64,000 bases of DNA from Planktomarina temperata RCA23 (GTDB lineage Bacteria > Pseudomonadota > Alphaproteobacteria > Rhodobacterales > Rhodobacteraceae). Position numbers and translations under genes: made by a program. The notes beneath the pieces were generated by a model that ran no database searches, was not told the origin of the DNA, and worked only from the letters and a program-made list of their open reading frames with translations. The stretch covers positions 2,976,001 through 3,040,000 of the forward strand of contig NZ_CP003984.1 of NCBI RefSeq assembly GCF_000738435.1, in the 5' to 3' direction. Below, piece after piece: positions 8,807 to 19,137 of the stretch; positions within the stretch are counted from its first letter, which is position 1, and each line of letters opens with the position of its first letter.

Positions 8807-10339
8807 TTAGAGTGGAATGTTGTCATGTTTTTTCCATGGGTTTTTCAGGGATTTTCCCCGCAAACTGGCAAATGCCCGGCACACCCGGCGACGCGTGGAA
8901 GCTGGCATGATCACCTCGTCGATGAACCCTTTTTCAGCCGCAACGAAAGGATTGGCGAAACGTTCTTCATAGTCTTTCGTATGCTGGGCAATCTTCTCAG
9001 CATCCCCCAGATCAGCACGATGGATGATCTCGGTTGCCCCTTTGGCGCCCATCACCGCAATCTCGGCTGTGGGCCAAGCGTAGTTGAAATCACCGCGCAG
9101 ATGTTTGGAGGCCATCACATCATAGGCGCCGCCATAGGCTTTGCGCGTAATGACCGTCACCTTGGGCACCGTGGCCTCACCATAGGCAAACAAGAGTTTG
9201 GCTCCGTGCTTGATCACGCCACCATATTCCTGCCCTGTTCCGGGAAGAAAACCGGGCACGTCCACGAGCGTGAGGATTGGGATTTCGAAGGCATCACAGA
9301 ACCGGACAAAACGCGCGGCCTTGCGGCTGGCGTCAATATCCAAACAGCCGGCCAAAACTGTCGGCTGATTGGCCACAACCCCAACGGTGGAGCCTTCCAT
9401 GCGAATAAAGCCGGTGAGGATATTTTTGGCAAATTCCTCTTGGATCTCATAAAAATCGCTTTCATCAGCGATTTTATGGATCAGCTCTTTCATGTCATAA
9501 GGCTGGTTCGGGTTCGCAGGGATCAGCGTGTCCAAACTGTTATCCACGCGAAGCGGATCGTCAAAGAATGGCCGGACAGGCGGTTTCTCGCGATTGTTGA
9601 GCGGCAAAAAATCCACCAGACGCCGGACTTCTGTCAGGGCCTCAACGTCATTCTCAAAGGCCCCATCGGCCACGGATGATTTCTTCGAATGGGTGACCGC
9701 GCCACCGAGCTCTTCGGCCGTTACCACCTCATTGGTCACAGTCTTGACCACATCAGGGCCTGTCACAAACATATAGCTGCTGTCTTTGACCATGAAGATG
9801 AAATCAGTCATCGCCGGCGAATAGACCGCGCCGCCAGCACAGGGGCCCATGATCACGCTGATCTGCGGCACGACGCCGGAGGCCATAACATTGCGTTGAA
9901 ACACCTCTGCGTAACCGGCCAAAGAGGCGACGCCCTCTTGAATCCGTGCGCCACCAGAATCGTTTAATCCGATCACAGGTGCACCGTTTTGCATCGCCAT
10001 ATCCATGATTTTACAGATTTTCTCCGCATGGGTTTCTGACAATGAGCCCCCAAAAACCGTGAAATCTTGACTATAAACATAGACCATGCGTCCATTGACC
10101 GTACCCCAGCCTGTGACCACGCCATCGCCAGGGTAGGTTTGCTCTTGCATGCCGAAATCCACGCAGCGGTGAGCTTTGAACATATCAAATTCTTCAAAAC
10201 TGCCCTCATCAAGCAGCAAATCAATCCGCTCGGGCGCGGTGAGTTTCCCCTTCGCATGCTGCGCATCAATCCGGCGCTGACCGCCGCCCATCCGCGCAAT
10301 GTCACGCCGGCTTTGTAATTCATTCAAAATATTCGTCAT
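8807..10339 (-). CDS. pccB: Propionyl-CoA carboxylase beta subunit (carboxyltransferase)
   Basis: Transfers the carboxyl group from biotin to propionyl-CoA. The 510-residue length and the crotonase-like double domain are typical: [19 protein letters not shown], then the oxyanion-hole segments [10 protein letters not shown] and [12 protein letters not shown] in the N half and [15 protein letters not shown] with [11 protein letters not shown] in the C half. ATG 10339 has AGAGGA upstream; 43 additional open codons before it are not family-like. First gene of the pccB-hypothetical unit and divergent from the exporter gene. A perfect TTTGCAAA box lies 64-71 bases upstream of the start, consistent with PccR control. 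Confidence 0.95.
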   Translation of the reverse strand: MTNILNELQSRRDIARMGGGQRRIDAQHAKGKLTAPERIDLLLDEGSFEEFDMFKAHRCVDFGMQEQTYPGDGVVTGWGTVNGRMVYVYSQDFTVFGGSLSETHAEKICKIMDMAMQNGAPVIGLNDSGGARIQEGVASLAGYAEVFQRNVMASGVVPQISVIMGPCAGGAVYSPAMTDFIFMVKDSSYMFVTGPDVVKTVTNEVVTAEELGGAVTHSKKSSVADGAFENDVEALTEVRRLVDFLPLNNREKPPVRPFFDDPLRVDNSLDTLIPANPNQPYDMKELIHKIADESDFYEIQEEFAKNILTGFIRMEGSTVGVVANQPTVLAGCLDIDASRKAARFVRFCDAFEIPILTLVDVPGFLPGTGQEYGGVIKHGAKLLFAYGEATVPKVTVITRKAYGGAYDVMASKHLRGDFNYAWPTAEIAVMGAKGATEIIHRADLGDAEKIAQHTKDYEERFANPFVAAEKGFIDEVIMPASTRRRVCRAFASLRGKSLKNPWKKHDNIPL

Positions 10340-10393
10340 GGCAGATCCTCTTTGCGCGACCATAGCCTCCCCGGCCGACAAAGCGAAGGCGAA

Positions 10394-10450
10394 TTTGGAA
10401 TATTTGCAAATATTTTGCGGCAACAATCTGCATAACTGAATAATTGCAAA
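10394..10450 (-). promoter_or_regulatory. Candidate PccR operator region upstream of pccB
   Basis: Contains a perfect TTTGCAAA (10403-10410), a degenerate flanking copy (TTTGCGGC, 10414-10421), a weaker one (TTTGGAAT, 10394-10401) and ATTGCAAA (10443-10450). In R. sphaeroides TTTGCAAA-N4-TTTGCAAA before pccB is required for PccR-dependent control. Here spacing to the nearest degenerate copy is three bases, not four. Confidence 0.6.
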
Positions 10451-10490
10451 GAGTCTGGACAAGCCCAACAGGCGGCGATAGCGATTTACA

Positions 10491-11720
10491 ATGAGTAGTC
10501 ATTCCCGCTCCAAGTTCTTGGACAATTCCACACCGCCCAGCATCTTCACACTGATTTGCCTCTCGGCAGTCGGCGCTCTCGGTCTCAGCATCTTTCTACC
10601 TTCGCTGCCCTCAATGGCACAGACGTTCAATGTCAGCTACGCCAGCGCCACGCTCTCCGTAAGTCTGTATTTGGCAATGAATGCGGTCTTCCAACTCTTT
10701 GTCGGCCCGCTGTCGGATCGCTACGGACGCCGGCCCGTGGTCATGGTCGCCTTGGCCATTTTTTGCAGCGCCTCATTGGGCTGCATTATTGCCCCCTCTT
10801 TTGAGGTTTTTCTGGTCTGCCGCTTGCTGCAGGCGGTTGTGGTCACCGGCCTGGTTCTGTCTCGCGCGGCGATTCGCGACACCTGCAGCCAAGATCAAGC
10901 AGCTTCCGTGCTGGGATACGTCACAATGGGCATGGCCATCTTGCCCCTCATCGGACCCGCAATGGGCGGTGGCTTAGAGGCACAATTTGGCTGGGTGGCG
11001 AGTTTTTGGCTCCTGCTCGGCGTTGGCATTTTCGTCTTTGCCCTGACCTATTTGGACATGGGTGAGACCAATCTGCATCAAACCAGCTCAATGGCAGAGC
11101 AGTTTCGCGCTTATCCTGAGCTTCTGAAGTCTCGTCGCTTTTGGGGCTATTGCCTGACCGCCAGCTTCAGCGCCGGTGCCTATTTCGCCTATCTGGGCGG
11201 CGGCGCCTATGTTGGCCGTGAAATATTTGGCCTATCGCCGGCAGCTTTGGGATTTTACCTCGGCGCGCCTTCATTGGGCTATATCGTTGGGAATGGCATA
11301 TCAGGGCGTTTCTCCAACACGCTAGGGGTCAACCGAATGGTGCTGATCGGCACGATTTTGACCTGCCTGGGATTGGTCCTGAGCATCAGCTTGTTCCTCT
11401 TCACTGACGCGCAACCGATATCCTTCTTTGGCTGTGTCTGCTTTATGGGCCTTGGCAATGGTATGGTTCTGCCGAACGCCACGGCGGGCATGATGTCCGT
11501 CCGGCCGCATTTGGCCGGCTCCGCCTCTGGCATTGGCGGCACAATCAACACCGGCGGCGGCGCATTGATCGCAATTGGCACCGGGGCCATATTGGTCCCC
11601 GGGACCGGCGCTTTGCCCCTGCTGCTGATCATGCTCGCCACTACCAGCCTGTCCATTTTGACCATCACCTATGTGATCAAACGCACCAGTGATCTTGAAA
11701 TCGCAAACCCGCAAAGTTGA
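10491..11720 (+). CDS. MFS drug-resistance transporter, Bcr/CflA-like
   Basis: A 409-residue inner-membrane protein with about 12 hydrophobic segments, starting [22 protein letters not shown] and carrying the MFS loop motif [12 protein letters not shown] between helices 2 and 3, then RAAIRDTCS as in Bcr/CflA exporters. Proton-driven export of small molecules is expected; substrate unknown. Divergent from pccB and 31 bases upstream of pccR on the same strand, so it may share regulation with the propionyl-CoA genes or simply read into pccR. Confidence 0.85.
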   Translation: MSSHSRSKFLDNSTPPSIFTLICLSAVGALGLSIFLPSLPSMAQTFNVSYASATLSVSLYLAMNAVFQLFVGPLSDRYGRRPVVMVALAIFCSASLGCIIAPSFEVFLVCRLLQAVVVTGLVLSRAAIRDTCSQDQAASVLGYVTMGMAILPLIGPAMGGGLEAQFGWVASFWLLLGVGIFVFALTYLDMGETNLHQTSSMAEQFRAYPELLKSRRFWGYCLTASFSAGAYFAYLGGGAYVGREIFGLSPAALGFYLGAPSLGYIVGNGISGRFSNTLGVNRMVLIGTILTCLGLVLSISLFLFTDAQPISFFGCVCFMGLGNGMVLPNATAGMMSVRPHLAGSASGIGGTINTGGGALIAIGTGAILVPGTGALPLLLIMLATTSLSILTITYVIKRTSDLEIANPQS

Positions 11721-11731
11721 GTTTGCAAACT
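11720..11731. promoter_or_regulatory. TTTGCAAA palindrome upstream of pccR (candidate autoregulation site)
   Basis: AGTTTGCAAACT is a perfect 12-base palindrome containing TTTGCAAA, in the short gap between the exporter stop and the pccR ATG. GCAAA half copies lie just before it. Its presence upstream of the regulator gene itself suggests autoregulation (inference). Confidence 0.5.
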
Positions 11732-11751
11732 TGCCGTGCTAGCAGGTTCCC

Positions 11752-13146
11752 ATGGCCAAACAAAAACTCTATGCCGGCACGAAACTGCGCGAATTACGGC
11801 GCAAGGTTGATCTCACCCAGCGGGAATTTTCCGAGCGGCTCGAGGTCTCGCTGCCCTATCTCAATCAAATGGAAAACAACAACCGCCCAGTGTCTGCGGC
11901 GGTGATTCTCGCTTTGGCTGATGTTTTTGGTTTTGACGTCACCGAACTTGTGTCAGGCGACAACGCGCGATTGGTCAGCGATATGCGCGAAGCGGCCACT
12001 GATCCGATCTTTGGCGCCGATGCACCGCATCTGGCCGATATCCGCATGGCCGCCAACAACGCTCCCGGATTGGCGCGCGCATTTTTGCAGCTGCATCGGG
12101 CCTATCGGGAAACCCATGAGCGGCTCGCGTCTCTGGATGAAGCCCTCGGCCGCGCCGACAGCCGCTTACAATCCAGCCCTTGGGAAGAGGTTCGAGATTT
12201 TTTCCACTATTGTGACAACTATATTGATGCCGTGGACCGCGCGGCGGAGCGCTTCGCCGCCGACGCCAAAGGCAGCATCCAGGCCCATGCGATTGCCAGG
12301 CTTGAAGCCCATGGCGTGAAATTGCGGCGCAGCGGAGGTCCGGCCCTCCGCCGCTATGAGCCCGAGAGTAAAATCCTAACGCTTTCGGCACATCTGCCCG
12401 AGGCAACCGCTACCTTTCAACTCCTGATCCAACTTGCCCTGTTGACACAAAACGATCTTCTGGATGCCACATTGGACTTTGCCAAATTCCATTCACCCGC
12501 AGCCCGCGACATCGCCAAATTGGGCTTGGCCAATTACTACGCCGGGGCCAGCCTCATGCCCTATGGCAGCTTTTTGACCGCCGCACAGGAACTGCGACAT
12601 GATCTGGAGCAATTGGCCGGGAAGTTTGGCGCCAGCATTGAGCAGGTCGCCCATCGCCTCTCCACCTTGCAGCGCAGTGGGCAAAAGGGCTTGCCCTTCT
12701 TTTTTGTCCGTGTCGATCAAGCCGGCACCATTACCAAACGCCATTCGGCCACCTCATTGCAATTCGCCCGTTTTGGCGGCGCATGCCCGCTTTGGAATGT
12801 GCATCGCGCCTTTGAAACCCCAGGACAGTTTTTACGGCAAATGGCTGAGACGCCCGACGGGAAACGCTATTTCTGCCTGGCGCGGGATGTGAGCAAATCC
12901 GGCGGCGCATGGGGCGCGCCCGTACGGCGCTATGCCATTGGCTTGGGATGCGAAATGCGGCATGCAGGGTCTTTGGTCTATGCCGACGGGCTGGACACCA
13001 GCGCCAATGCTCAGGTGGAACCCATTGGCATCTCCTGCCGAATCTGTGAGCGCCGCAATTGCCACCAACGCTCCGTGCCACCGCTGGAGCGCAATTTACA
13101 GGTGGATCCGGATCTGCGCGGTATCCTGCCCTATCAAGTGCGATGA
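11752..13146 (+). CDS. pccR: Short-chain fatty acyl-CoA regulator (ScfR family), PccR-like
   Basis: Transcription factor of 464 residues. Residues ~8-65 form an XRE-type helix-turn-helix (LRELRRKVDLTQREFSERL, then SLPYLNQMENNNRPVS). The rest is the long ScfR/DUF2083 acyl-CoA-sensing region, ending in the cysteine motif CRICERRNC and PPLERNLQVDPDLRGILPYQ. In R. sphaeroides the homologue PccR controls pccB in response to propionyl-CoA metabolism through TTTGCAAA boxes. Location 1.4 kb from pccB and the matching boxes before both genes make this assignment strong. Confidence 0.9.
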   Translation: MAKQKLYAGTKLRELRRKVDLTQREFSERLEVSLPYLNQMENNNRPVSAAVILALADVFGFDVTELVSGDNARLVSDMREAATDPIFGADAPHLADIRMAANNAPGLARAFLQLHRAYRETHERLASLDEALGRADSRLQSSPWEEVRDFFHYCDNYIDAVDRAAERFAADAKGSIQAHAIARLEAHGVKLRRSGGPALRRYEPESKILTLSAHLPEATATFQLLIQLALLTQNDLLDATLDFAKFHSPAARDIAKLGLANYYAGASLMPYGSFLTAAQELRHDLEQLAGKFGASIEQVAHRLSTLQRSGQKGLPFFFVRVDQAGTITKRHSATSLQFARFGGACPLWNVHRAFETPGQFLRQMAETPDGKRYFCLARDVSKSGGAWGAPVRRYAIGLGCEMRHAGSLVYADGLDTSANAQVEPIGISCRICERRNCHQRSVPPLERNLQVDPDLRGILPYQVR

Positions 13147-13174
13147 GGCGACCGCCTCCTGCACGCACCGATCT

Positions 13175-14629
13175 CTAATAGGGCGCTTCCAATTGGCTCA
13201 GGCGGACATAGACAGATTTAAGCTGTGAGTAATGATTGATCGCGGCCTTCGAGTTTTCACGGCCCACGCCAGAGAGCTTTACACCGCCAAACGGTGCTTC
13301 GACCGGGGCGTCGTTATAGGTGTTGATATAGCAGGTCCCGGCCTCCAGAGCCTTCACCATCCGATGGGCCCTGGGCAGGTTTTGGGTAAAGACACCAGCC
13401 GCCAGCCCATAGTCCGTATCATTGGCACGGGCCAAAACCTCCGCCTCATCGTCAAATTCTAGAACTGATAAGACGGGCCCAAAAATCTCTTCCTTTGCGA
13501 TGGTCATTTGATCCGTCACATCAGTAAACACCGCTGGCGTCAGCCAAAAGCCTGGACGATCCAGCCGTGTGCCGCCACAGACGAGCCGCGCCCCTTCCGC
13601 CTTGCCCTTAGCAATGAACCCTTCCACGATATCGCGCTGTCGCTCTGAAACCATCGGTCCGAAATTGCTGGCCTCATCCATGGGATCCCCCAAGACCGCT
13701 GTCGCCAGGCGCTCGGAGAGGCGCTTGAGAAAGGCGGGCTTGATGCCTTTTTGGACGAAAACGCGTGTTCCATTCGAGCAAATCTGCCCTGAGGAATAAA
13801 AATTGGCCAAGATAGCGCCGCTGACCGCAGCCTCCAGTTCGGCATCATCAAAAATGATCAGCGGTGATTTCCCGCCCAGTTCCATGGTCACATGGCGCAT
13901 ACCCTCTGCCGCGGCGGCATAGACTTTGCGGCCTGTTGGCAGCGAGCCTGTCAGTGAGACCTTATCCACCAAAGGATCGCTCACCAAGGCCGCCCCCACA
14001 TCGCCCAATCCCTGCACCACATTATACAGCCCGGCGGGCAAACCCGCCTCGTGCAAAATTTCCGCCACTTTCAAAGCGCAAAGCGGGGTTGTTTCAGAAG
14101 GTTTAAAGACCATCGCATTGCCGCAGGCCAAAGCGGGCGCGCCTTTCCATGCGGCAATTTGCGTGGGGTAATTCCAAGCGCCAATCCCAACGCAAAGCCC
14201 AAGCGGCTCGCGTATCGTATAGACAAAATCCTCACCAAACTGCACATGCTCCCCGGTGAGACTCCCGGCCAGACCCCCAAAATACTCCAAAGCATCCGCC
14301 GCCGAGGTGGCATCGGCCACCAAAGTTTCCTGCAAGGGCTTGCCGGTGTCATAGGTTTCCAATTCGGACAACGAACGGTTCTGCGCACGCATCATATCCG
14401 CCGCCCGGCGCAATATCCGGCCGCGCTCCGTGCCGGTCATCGCGGCCCAAGCTGGCTGGGCCGCCTTGGCCGCCGCAAGAGCCGCCTGCACGATCTGCGG
14501 CGTTGCACTATGCACCCGGCCGATCACCTCTCCCGTTGCGGGGTAGATCACATCAATCGCGGCGCCCTCTGTGTCTTCAACATAGGCGCCGTTGATAAAA
14601 TGGCTGGCGGTGGGTTTTGGATCGATCAT
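13175..14629 (-). CDS. betB: Betaine-aldehyde dehydrogenase
   Basis: NAD(P)-dependent oxidation of betaine aldehyde to glycine betaine or a close amino-aldehyde reaction. The 484 residues match BetB length. Visible are [22 protein letters not shown], the MELGGKSP motif with catalytic Glu, catalytic Cys in [11 protein letters not shown], and the BetB-like end [22 protein letters not shown] 14629 overlaps the stop of the upstream transporter gene by four bases (ATGA), implying translational coupling. No betA, betI or choline transporter gene is near, so the physiological aldehyde could differ from betaine aldehyde. Confidence 0.88.
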   Translation of the reverse strand: MIDPKPTASHFINGAYVEDTEGAAIDVIYPATGEVIGRVHSATPQIVQAALAAAKAAQPAWAAMTGTERGRILRRAADMMRAQNRSLSELETYDTGKPLQETLVADATSAADALEYFGGLAGSLTGEHVQFGEDFVYTIREPLGLCVGIGAWNYPTQIAAWKGAPALACGNAMVFKPSETTPLCALKVAEILHEAGLPAGLYNVVQGLGDVGAALVSDPLVDKVSLTGSLPTGRKVYAAAAEGMRHVTMELGGKSPLIIFDDAELEAAVSGAILANFYSSGQICSNGTRVFVQKGIKPAFLKRLSERLATAVLGDPMDEASNFGPMVSERQRDIVEGFIAKGKAEGARLVCGGTRLDRPGFWLTPAVFTDVTDQMTIAKEEIFGPVLSVLEFDDEAEVLARANDTDYGLAAGVFTQNLPRAHRMVKALEAGTCYINTYNDAPVEAPFGGVKLSGVGRENSKAAINHYSQLKSVYVRLSQLEAPY

Positions 14630-15519
14630 AGGGGGGTCTTTCTTTCTCGTTTTCGTTTCAACTGCGCTTCGCGCAGCGTGAGGTACAACACGGAACCAAC
14701 AATAATCGTCCCGCCCAGAATAACCAAAGCATCTATATGCTCGCCAAAAAGGAAATATCCCGTGGCAACAGACCAAATCAGCTGCAAAAACCCAACCGGT
14801 TGCGTGACGGTCAGCGGCGCAGATCGGAAGGCAAATGTCATTGAGTAATGCCCCGCGACGGCGAAAGTGGCGACGGCCATGAGCATTCCAACTTCAAAGC
14901 TCGTGGGCGCAATCCAGACGGGGATTGTGAGCGGGATAAGCCCGATGGTCACACCAACCGACAATAGCGCCACGACCATGTCCGCACTGGCCAAATCGGT
15001 CAGGCGCTTGGCAATGAGGTAGCTCACCCCAAAACATAGGGTTGTGCCCAGCATGGCGATATGGCCCGGTGTGATCTCACGAATACCCGGCCGCAAGATA
15101 ACCAAAACTCCCAAAATCGCCACGACAATCGCCAGCCCCCGGCGCAGCGCCAAACGCTCGCCCAGAATAACAACCGCTCCCAATGTCACGAATATTGGCG
15201 TCAAATATCCCATAGCAGAGACCTCCGCCACGGGAATACGGGCCATGGCATAGAACCAAAGTGTCACGGCAAAAGTATGCAAAAACGCGCGCCCTGCGCC
15301 GAGTTTGGTCACTTGCCACGTGAGCCCCTCACGCAGTAAGCCACGCAGAACCGGCAGCAAGAACACCAGGCCTAACGCATAGCGCAGAAAGGCACTTTCA
15401 GCGGCCGGCAGGCGCGTGCCCACCAATTTTACGCCGACATAAACGCCGATGAAACAAAGCCCTGACAGCCCCATCCACAATGCGCCAACAATCGGCCTAT
15501 CCGCAGCTTTCTCGCTCAT
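14626..15519 (-). CDS. DMT-superfamily (EamA) transporter
   Basis: A 297-residue inner-membrane protein with ten hydrophobic segments arranged as two EamA repeats (first from about [18 protein letters not shown], second from [20 protein letters not shown]). Members usually export metabolites, and substrate cannot be read from sequence. An ATG two codons upstream (15525) is the alternative start. It overlaps betB by four bases, so the two form one unit. Confidence 0.85.
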   Translation of the reverse strand: MSEKAADRPIVGALWMGLSGLCFIGVYVGVKLVGTRLPAAESAFLRYALGLVFLLPVLRGLLREGLTWQVTKLGAGRAFLHTFAVTLWFYAMARIPVAEVSAMGYLTPIFVTLGAVVILGERLALRRGLAIVVAILGVLVILRPGIREITPGHIAMLGTTLCFGVSYLIAKRLTDLASADMVVALLSVGVTIGLIPLTIPVWIAPTSFEVGMLMAVATFAVAGHYSMTFAFRSAPLTVTQPVGFLQLIWSVATGYFLFGEHIDALVILGGTIIVGSVLYLTLREAQLKRKRERKTPL

Positions 15520-15570
15520 AAGCAATGGCTTTCATGCTGCATCAAAAGAGGCAAGAGAAATTTCGCCGCC

Positions 15571-16971
15571 CTAACCCACCAAGGACGGCAGCCACAGAAC
15601 AATTCCCGGAAAGGCGACCAAAAGCGCGATTGTGACACCATCCGCAAGGAAGAAGGGGGTGACGCCTTTGAAGACATCCTGCACCGTCAAATCATCGCGC
15701 ACGCCTGCGACCACAAAGCAATTGAGGCCGATGGGCGGGGTGATCAGACAGAACTCCGCCATTTTCACCACCAATATCCCAAACCAAATCGCACACATCG
15801 TGCCATTCATGCCAAAGGCGCTGTCAGCCGCAGTCACAAATTCACCACCATTGAGTGCCATGACGGCCGGGTAGACCACTGGCAACGTCAAAAGCAACAT
15901 GCCAATCGCATCCATGAACATGCCCAAAACCGCATAGGCCAAAAGGATGCAGATCAGAATAAGCAAAGGCGCCATGTCCAGGCTGGTAATCCAATCAGAA
16001 AACACCCCCGGAAGATCGGCAAATCCCAAGAACCGCACATAAATCAGCACGCCCCAAATGATTGAGAAGATCATCACGGTCAATTTGGCCGTTTCAAGCA
16101 GAGCATCTTTCAGCTGAGCCCAGCGCATACCACGGTAGAGCGCCATCAGAAACACGATGAACGCGCCGACGGCGCCACCTTCTGTGGGTGTGCCCCAGGC
16201 ATCCCCAAAGGGATTGTAAACAAAGAAGATGATAATCACGACCACAGCGACAATCGGCAAAGCCGGTGGCAGGGCTGCAAAACGTTCGCGCCAAGTGAAG
16301 CCTGTCACCGGTGGGCCAACGTTTTTGAAGATCACTGCAATACCAATGATGAGCCCGGCATAGACCAAAGCCGAAAAAGCACCGGGAATAAAGCCCGCCA
16401 ACAGCAGCTTTCCCACATCCTGCTCAACGATAATCGCGTAGATGACCAAAATAGCAGAGGGCGGAATGAGCGACGCCAAAGTCCCGCCAGCCGCCACAAC
16501 GCCAGCGGCAAATTGCTTATTATAGCCGATTTTCAGCATCTCAGGGATCGCAATCCGCGCAAAAACCGCCGCCGTGGCCACCGATGCACCAGAAACCGCC
16601 GCAAAGCCTGCTGTCGCGAAAACCGTAGAGACCGCAAGACCGCCAGGCACCCAAGCGATCCACCGTTTCGCGGCCTCAAAAAGGGCCGTGGTCAACTTGG
16701 CATAATAGGCCAAATAGCCGATCAAAATAAACGTCGGAATAAGGCTCAAGGCCTGCGCAGCTATTTTTGAATGCGGCACTTGGCCGGCAATTTTTACGCT
16801 AATGGTCAGGGCTTTGCCAAATTTTGCCGGGTCATAGTCAAAGCCGTTCCAGCGCAACCAAAACAAGCCAACAAAGCCCGCAAGACCCGCGGCAAAAGCC
16901 ACCCGCATACCGATGAAAACCAAAACCAGCATGCCGCCGGTGGTCCATAGACCTATTGAAATAGGATCCAT
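15571..16971 (-). CDS. dctM: TRAP transporter large permease DctM
   Basis: The main membrane subunit of a sodium-coupled tripartite ATP-independent periplasmic importer: 466 residues with about 12-13 membrane segments and the DctM-type stretches VSGASVATAAVFARIAIPEM, GGTLASLIPPSAILVIYAII and ITPPIGLNCFVVAGV. The small-permease stop and this ATG share one base (TGATG), or four bases if GTG 16974 is used, so translation is coupled. Operon dctP-dctQ-dctM. Somewhat longer than the common ~430 residues. Confidence 0.92.
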   Translation of the reverse strand: MDPISIGLWTTGGMLVLVFIGMRVAFAAGLAGFVGLFWLRWNGFDYDPAKFGKALTISVKIAGQVPHSKIAAQALSLIPTFILIGYLAYYAKLTTALFEAAKRWIAWVPGGLAVSTVFATAGFAAVSGASVATAAVFARIAIPEMLKIGYNKQFAAGVVAAGGTLASLIPPSAILVIYAIIVEQDVGKLLLAGFIPGAFSALVYAGLIIGIAVIFKNVGPPVTGFTWRERFAALPPALPIVAVVVIIIFFVYNPFGDAWGTPTEGGAVGAFIVFLMALYRGMRWAQLKDALLETAKLTVMIFSIIWGVLIYVRFLGFADLPGVFSDWITSLDMAPLLILICILLAYAVLGMFMDAIGMLLLTLPVVYPAVMALNGGEFVTAADSAFGMNGTMCAIWFGILVVKMAEFCLITPPIGLNCFVVAGVRDDLTVQDVFKGVTPFFLADGVTIALLVAFPGIVLWLPSLVG

Positions 16972-17600
16972 CACTCTTGCTCCGCCAAATGGGCCGCTTC
17001 TGCCATGGCCTGTTCTTCAATTGTTAAGATCAAGGGCACAGCCACCGGGCGCTCCAATCCGAGGACCAATGCACGGCCATAGCCAATAATCTGCAAGACG
17101 AGCCGCACCGCCAAGAGCGAGAAGGCGACGGGAACCAGAAGTTTGGCCGGCCACATCGGAATGCCGATATCAATCGAGCTGTCACGGCTCCAAAGAGGTT
17201 TGGCGAAATCAAAACTGCGGTCAAAATGCGCCCAAGAGCCCCAGATTAGCGCCAAAATAACGACCAAAATCAGCGTCACAGTCAGCAGCTCCAACGCCCA
17301 GAGCACCCGGCCTCGCATCTTGCCGATGATCATATCCATACGAATATGACCCCCGAAACGTTGCACATAGGACACTCCCATAAAGGCAATCACCGGCATG
17401 GCCGCCTCGATATAGTCGACATAACCATTCAAGGGCTGGTTGAAAAATTTGCGGCCTGAAACAGAGTAAGCCGCGAGAAACATGAGTGAAAATACGGCCA
17501 ATCCGCTGAATAATGCAAAGATGCGCTCAACTGGCAAAAGTGCGCGATCAGCGCGGCTGAGCCAAGACTCGTCTTGCAGAACAGATGAGGAGGAAGCCAT
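16971..17600 (-). CDS. dctQ: TRAP transporter small permease DctQ
   Basis: A 209-residue membrane protein with four hydrophobic segments and the family pattern VIAFMGVSYVQRFGGHIRMDMIIGKM. It forms the complex with DctM. AAGGGACG precedes ATG 17600. It lies 81 bases after dctP with a strong hairpin between, and overlaps dctM. Confidence 0.9.
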   Translation of the reverse strand: MASSSSVLQDESWLSRADRALLPVERIFALFSGLAVFSLMFLAAYSVSGRKFFNQPLNGYVDYIEAAMPVIAFMGVSYVQRFGGHIRMDMIIGKMRGRVLWALELLTVTLILVVILALIWGSWAHFDRSFDFAKPLWSRDSSIDIGIPMWPAKLLVPVAFSLLAVRLVLQIIGYGRALVLGLERPVAVPLILTIEEQAMAEAAHLAEQE

Positions 17601-17640
17601 AGCGTCCCTTTCGGGTTAAATTGACAGCGCGTAAAATATC

Positions 17641-17673
17641 AAAACACCTGCCCCTCTCGAAAAGGGGCAGGTG
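17641..17673 (-). terminator. Hairpin after dctP (terminator or attenuator)
   Basis: An 11-base perfect stem (CACCTGCCCCT 17645-17655 with 17663-17673), seven-base loop, followed on the minus strand by TTTT. It lies nine bases after the dctP stop and before dctQ, so it probably reduces transcription into the permease genes and protects dctP mRNA. Confidence 0.75.
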
Positions 17674-17681
17674 CGATTGGA

Positions 17682-18698
17682 TTAATTGCCCTTACGGGTG
17701 TTTTCCAAAGTGGTCATGACAAGGTCAAACAATTCTTGACCAGGAATGCCCTGCGCTTCCATATCGGCGATCCAAGCCGCACGGATTGGATCGGCGGCTT
17801 GTGCGCGGAACGCTGACAATTCGGCATCGCTGATGGTGACTTTTTCAACACCTTTTTCGGCAAGAACGTCATCCCAGCGCTGCAGCAATTTGGCGTAGTT
17901 TTCGAGATAATATTCAATCGACTCGTCAACGGATTCATCCAACACAGCGCGGTGCGCATCAGACAGGCTTTCATAGGCATCGATGTTGACGACAACCGGA
18001 CAGTTCACAGTGCCTGGGTTCAGATTCTCCGTCCACCAATCCGCACGATTGATTGTGCCATAGGACAAATGCGCATGCTGCGCAAAGGCCACGGTGTCCA
18101 CAACACCCGATTCCATCGCTTGATAGGCTTCGGTTGCTGTCACGGATGTGGGCACACTGCCAACCGATGCGAAAGCTTTGCCCAGACCACCTGTGGCCCG
18201 CACGCGCATACCTTCGAAATCCGCTAGGGTCGAACGCGGATCACCAGTGCCAACGATGTTATATTGAGGCATCGGTGAGGTCATAAGCAAACGCGCATTC
18301 CATTGTGCCATTTCTTCGGTCGCTGCCGGATGGGCATAGACTGCATGACTAACCGCAACTTCTTCTGCCAAATTTGCAACGCCTAAGAACGGCAGTTCCA
18401 AAACAGTCACCACGCGGTTTTTGTCTGGATGATAGCCGGCACAGAATTGCGCCATTTCAAAGGCCCCAATGGAAATCCCATCGAGGTTTTCGCGGTTCTT
18501 TGACAGACCGCCGTAGCTAACATTCATCGTGAATTCGCCATTGGTTTTCGCCGAGACCAATTCTGCCAATTTCTCAACATGCTCGGTAAACGCCCGACGC
18601 TTGCCCCATACAGAAACATTCCACTCTGTAGCGATGGCCTCGCCAGCAAAGGCAACTGTCAATGCAGCAATGGCCGTCTTCATTCCTAGATTTTTCAT
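17682..18698 (-). CDS. dctP: TRAP transporter periplasmic substrate-binding protein DctP
   Basis: A 338-residue periplasmic binding protein; signal peptide at residues ~1-23 (ending AIATE). The mature part has the DctP fold markers VSYGGLSKNRENLDGISIGAFEM and FEGMRVRATGG, including the Arg that usually holds a substrate carboxylate. GGGAGG lies eight bases before the ATG. First gene of the dctPQM operon. The substrate is unknown. The stump of a LacI-family regulator upstream suggests the ancestral system was controlled by a local repressor now lost. Confidence 0.9.
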   Translation of the reverse strand: MKNLGMKTAIAALTVAFAGEAIATEWNVSVWGKRRAFTEHVEKLAELVSAKTNGEFTMNVSYGGLSKNRENLDGISIGAFEMAQFCAGYHPDKNRVVTVLELPFLGVANLAEEVAVSHAVYAHPAATEEMAQWNARLLMTSPMPQYNIVGTGDPRSTLADFEGMRVRATGGLGKAFASVGSVPTSVTATEAYQAMESGVVDTVAFAQHAHLSYGTINRADWWTENLNPGTVNCPVVVNIDAYESLSDAHRAVLDESVDESIEYYLENYAKLLQRWDDVLAEKGVEKVTISDAELSAFRAQAADPIRAAWIADMEAQGIPGQELFDLVMTTLENTRKGN

Positions 18699-18822
18699 AG
18701 TATCCTCCCAGATATTAAGCCAAACTTAATTTGGCTTCCGAGAAACGATAGCGCAATAGGCACCCATTGGAAGGGTAGAGTAAGGCTTTTTTGCAAAATT
18801 CCATTTTATTTCGCAGAATCTT

Positions 18823-19110
18823 TCAAGGATCAGAGGGGCGCAAGTCCCGGGCCGGCAAGCAGGTCGCGCGCTCAGCCAAGCTGATCTGACATTTCCGGCG
18901 CACCAGCTGCCCCGTGGCTTTCACCCCTTCGGACTGCGCGATCAAACCACACATTTCGCGCCCCGCCAAACTGCCAATTTCTTCGGCAGGAAAATGGATC
19001 GTGGTCAGCGCCGGCTCCATCTCCTTACTGCCCTTGAAATCCCCTATCCCCAAAACGGATAAATCTTCTAGCACCCGCAACCCGCGCTGAAATGTGGCAT
19101 AAATTGCCCC
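18823..19110 (-). pseudogene. LacI-family regulator, 3' remnant
   Basis: Only the C-terminal ~95 residues are recognisable: RGLRVLEDLSVLGIGDF, EMEPALTTIHFPAEEIGSLAGREM and GQLVRRKCQISLAERATC, matching the end of GntR/LacI-type regulators (usually ~340 residues). The helix-turn-helix and most of the sensor domain are missing. Upstream, at about 19110-19135, the text changes to a transposase-like remnant, so an insertion-linked deletion probably removed the 5' part. It lies 124 bases upstream of dctP on the same strand, the place of its former regulator. It cannot bind DNA as it stands. Confidence 0.75.
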
Positions 19111-19137
19111 CCTTCCAGCCCGCAAATTATGTGCCTT

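Noticed and set aside
8456-9679. 407-codon frame antisense to pccB and the small hypothetical gene
   Set aside because: Shadow of the well-supported pccB frame; the translation is not protein-like.
18790-18797. TTTGCAAA upstream of dctP
   Set aside because: Single box without partner copy and no known link of the TRAP operon to propionyl-CoA; probably chance.
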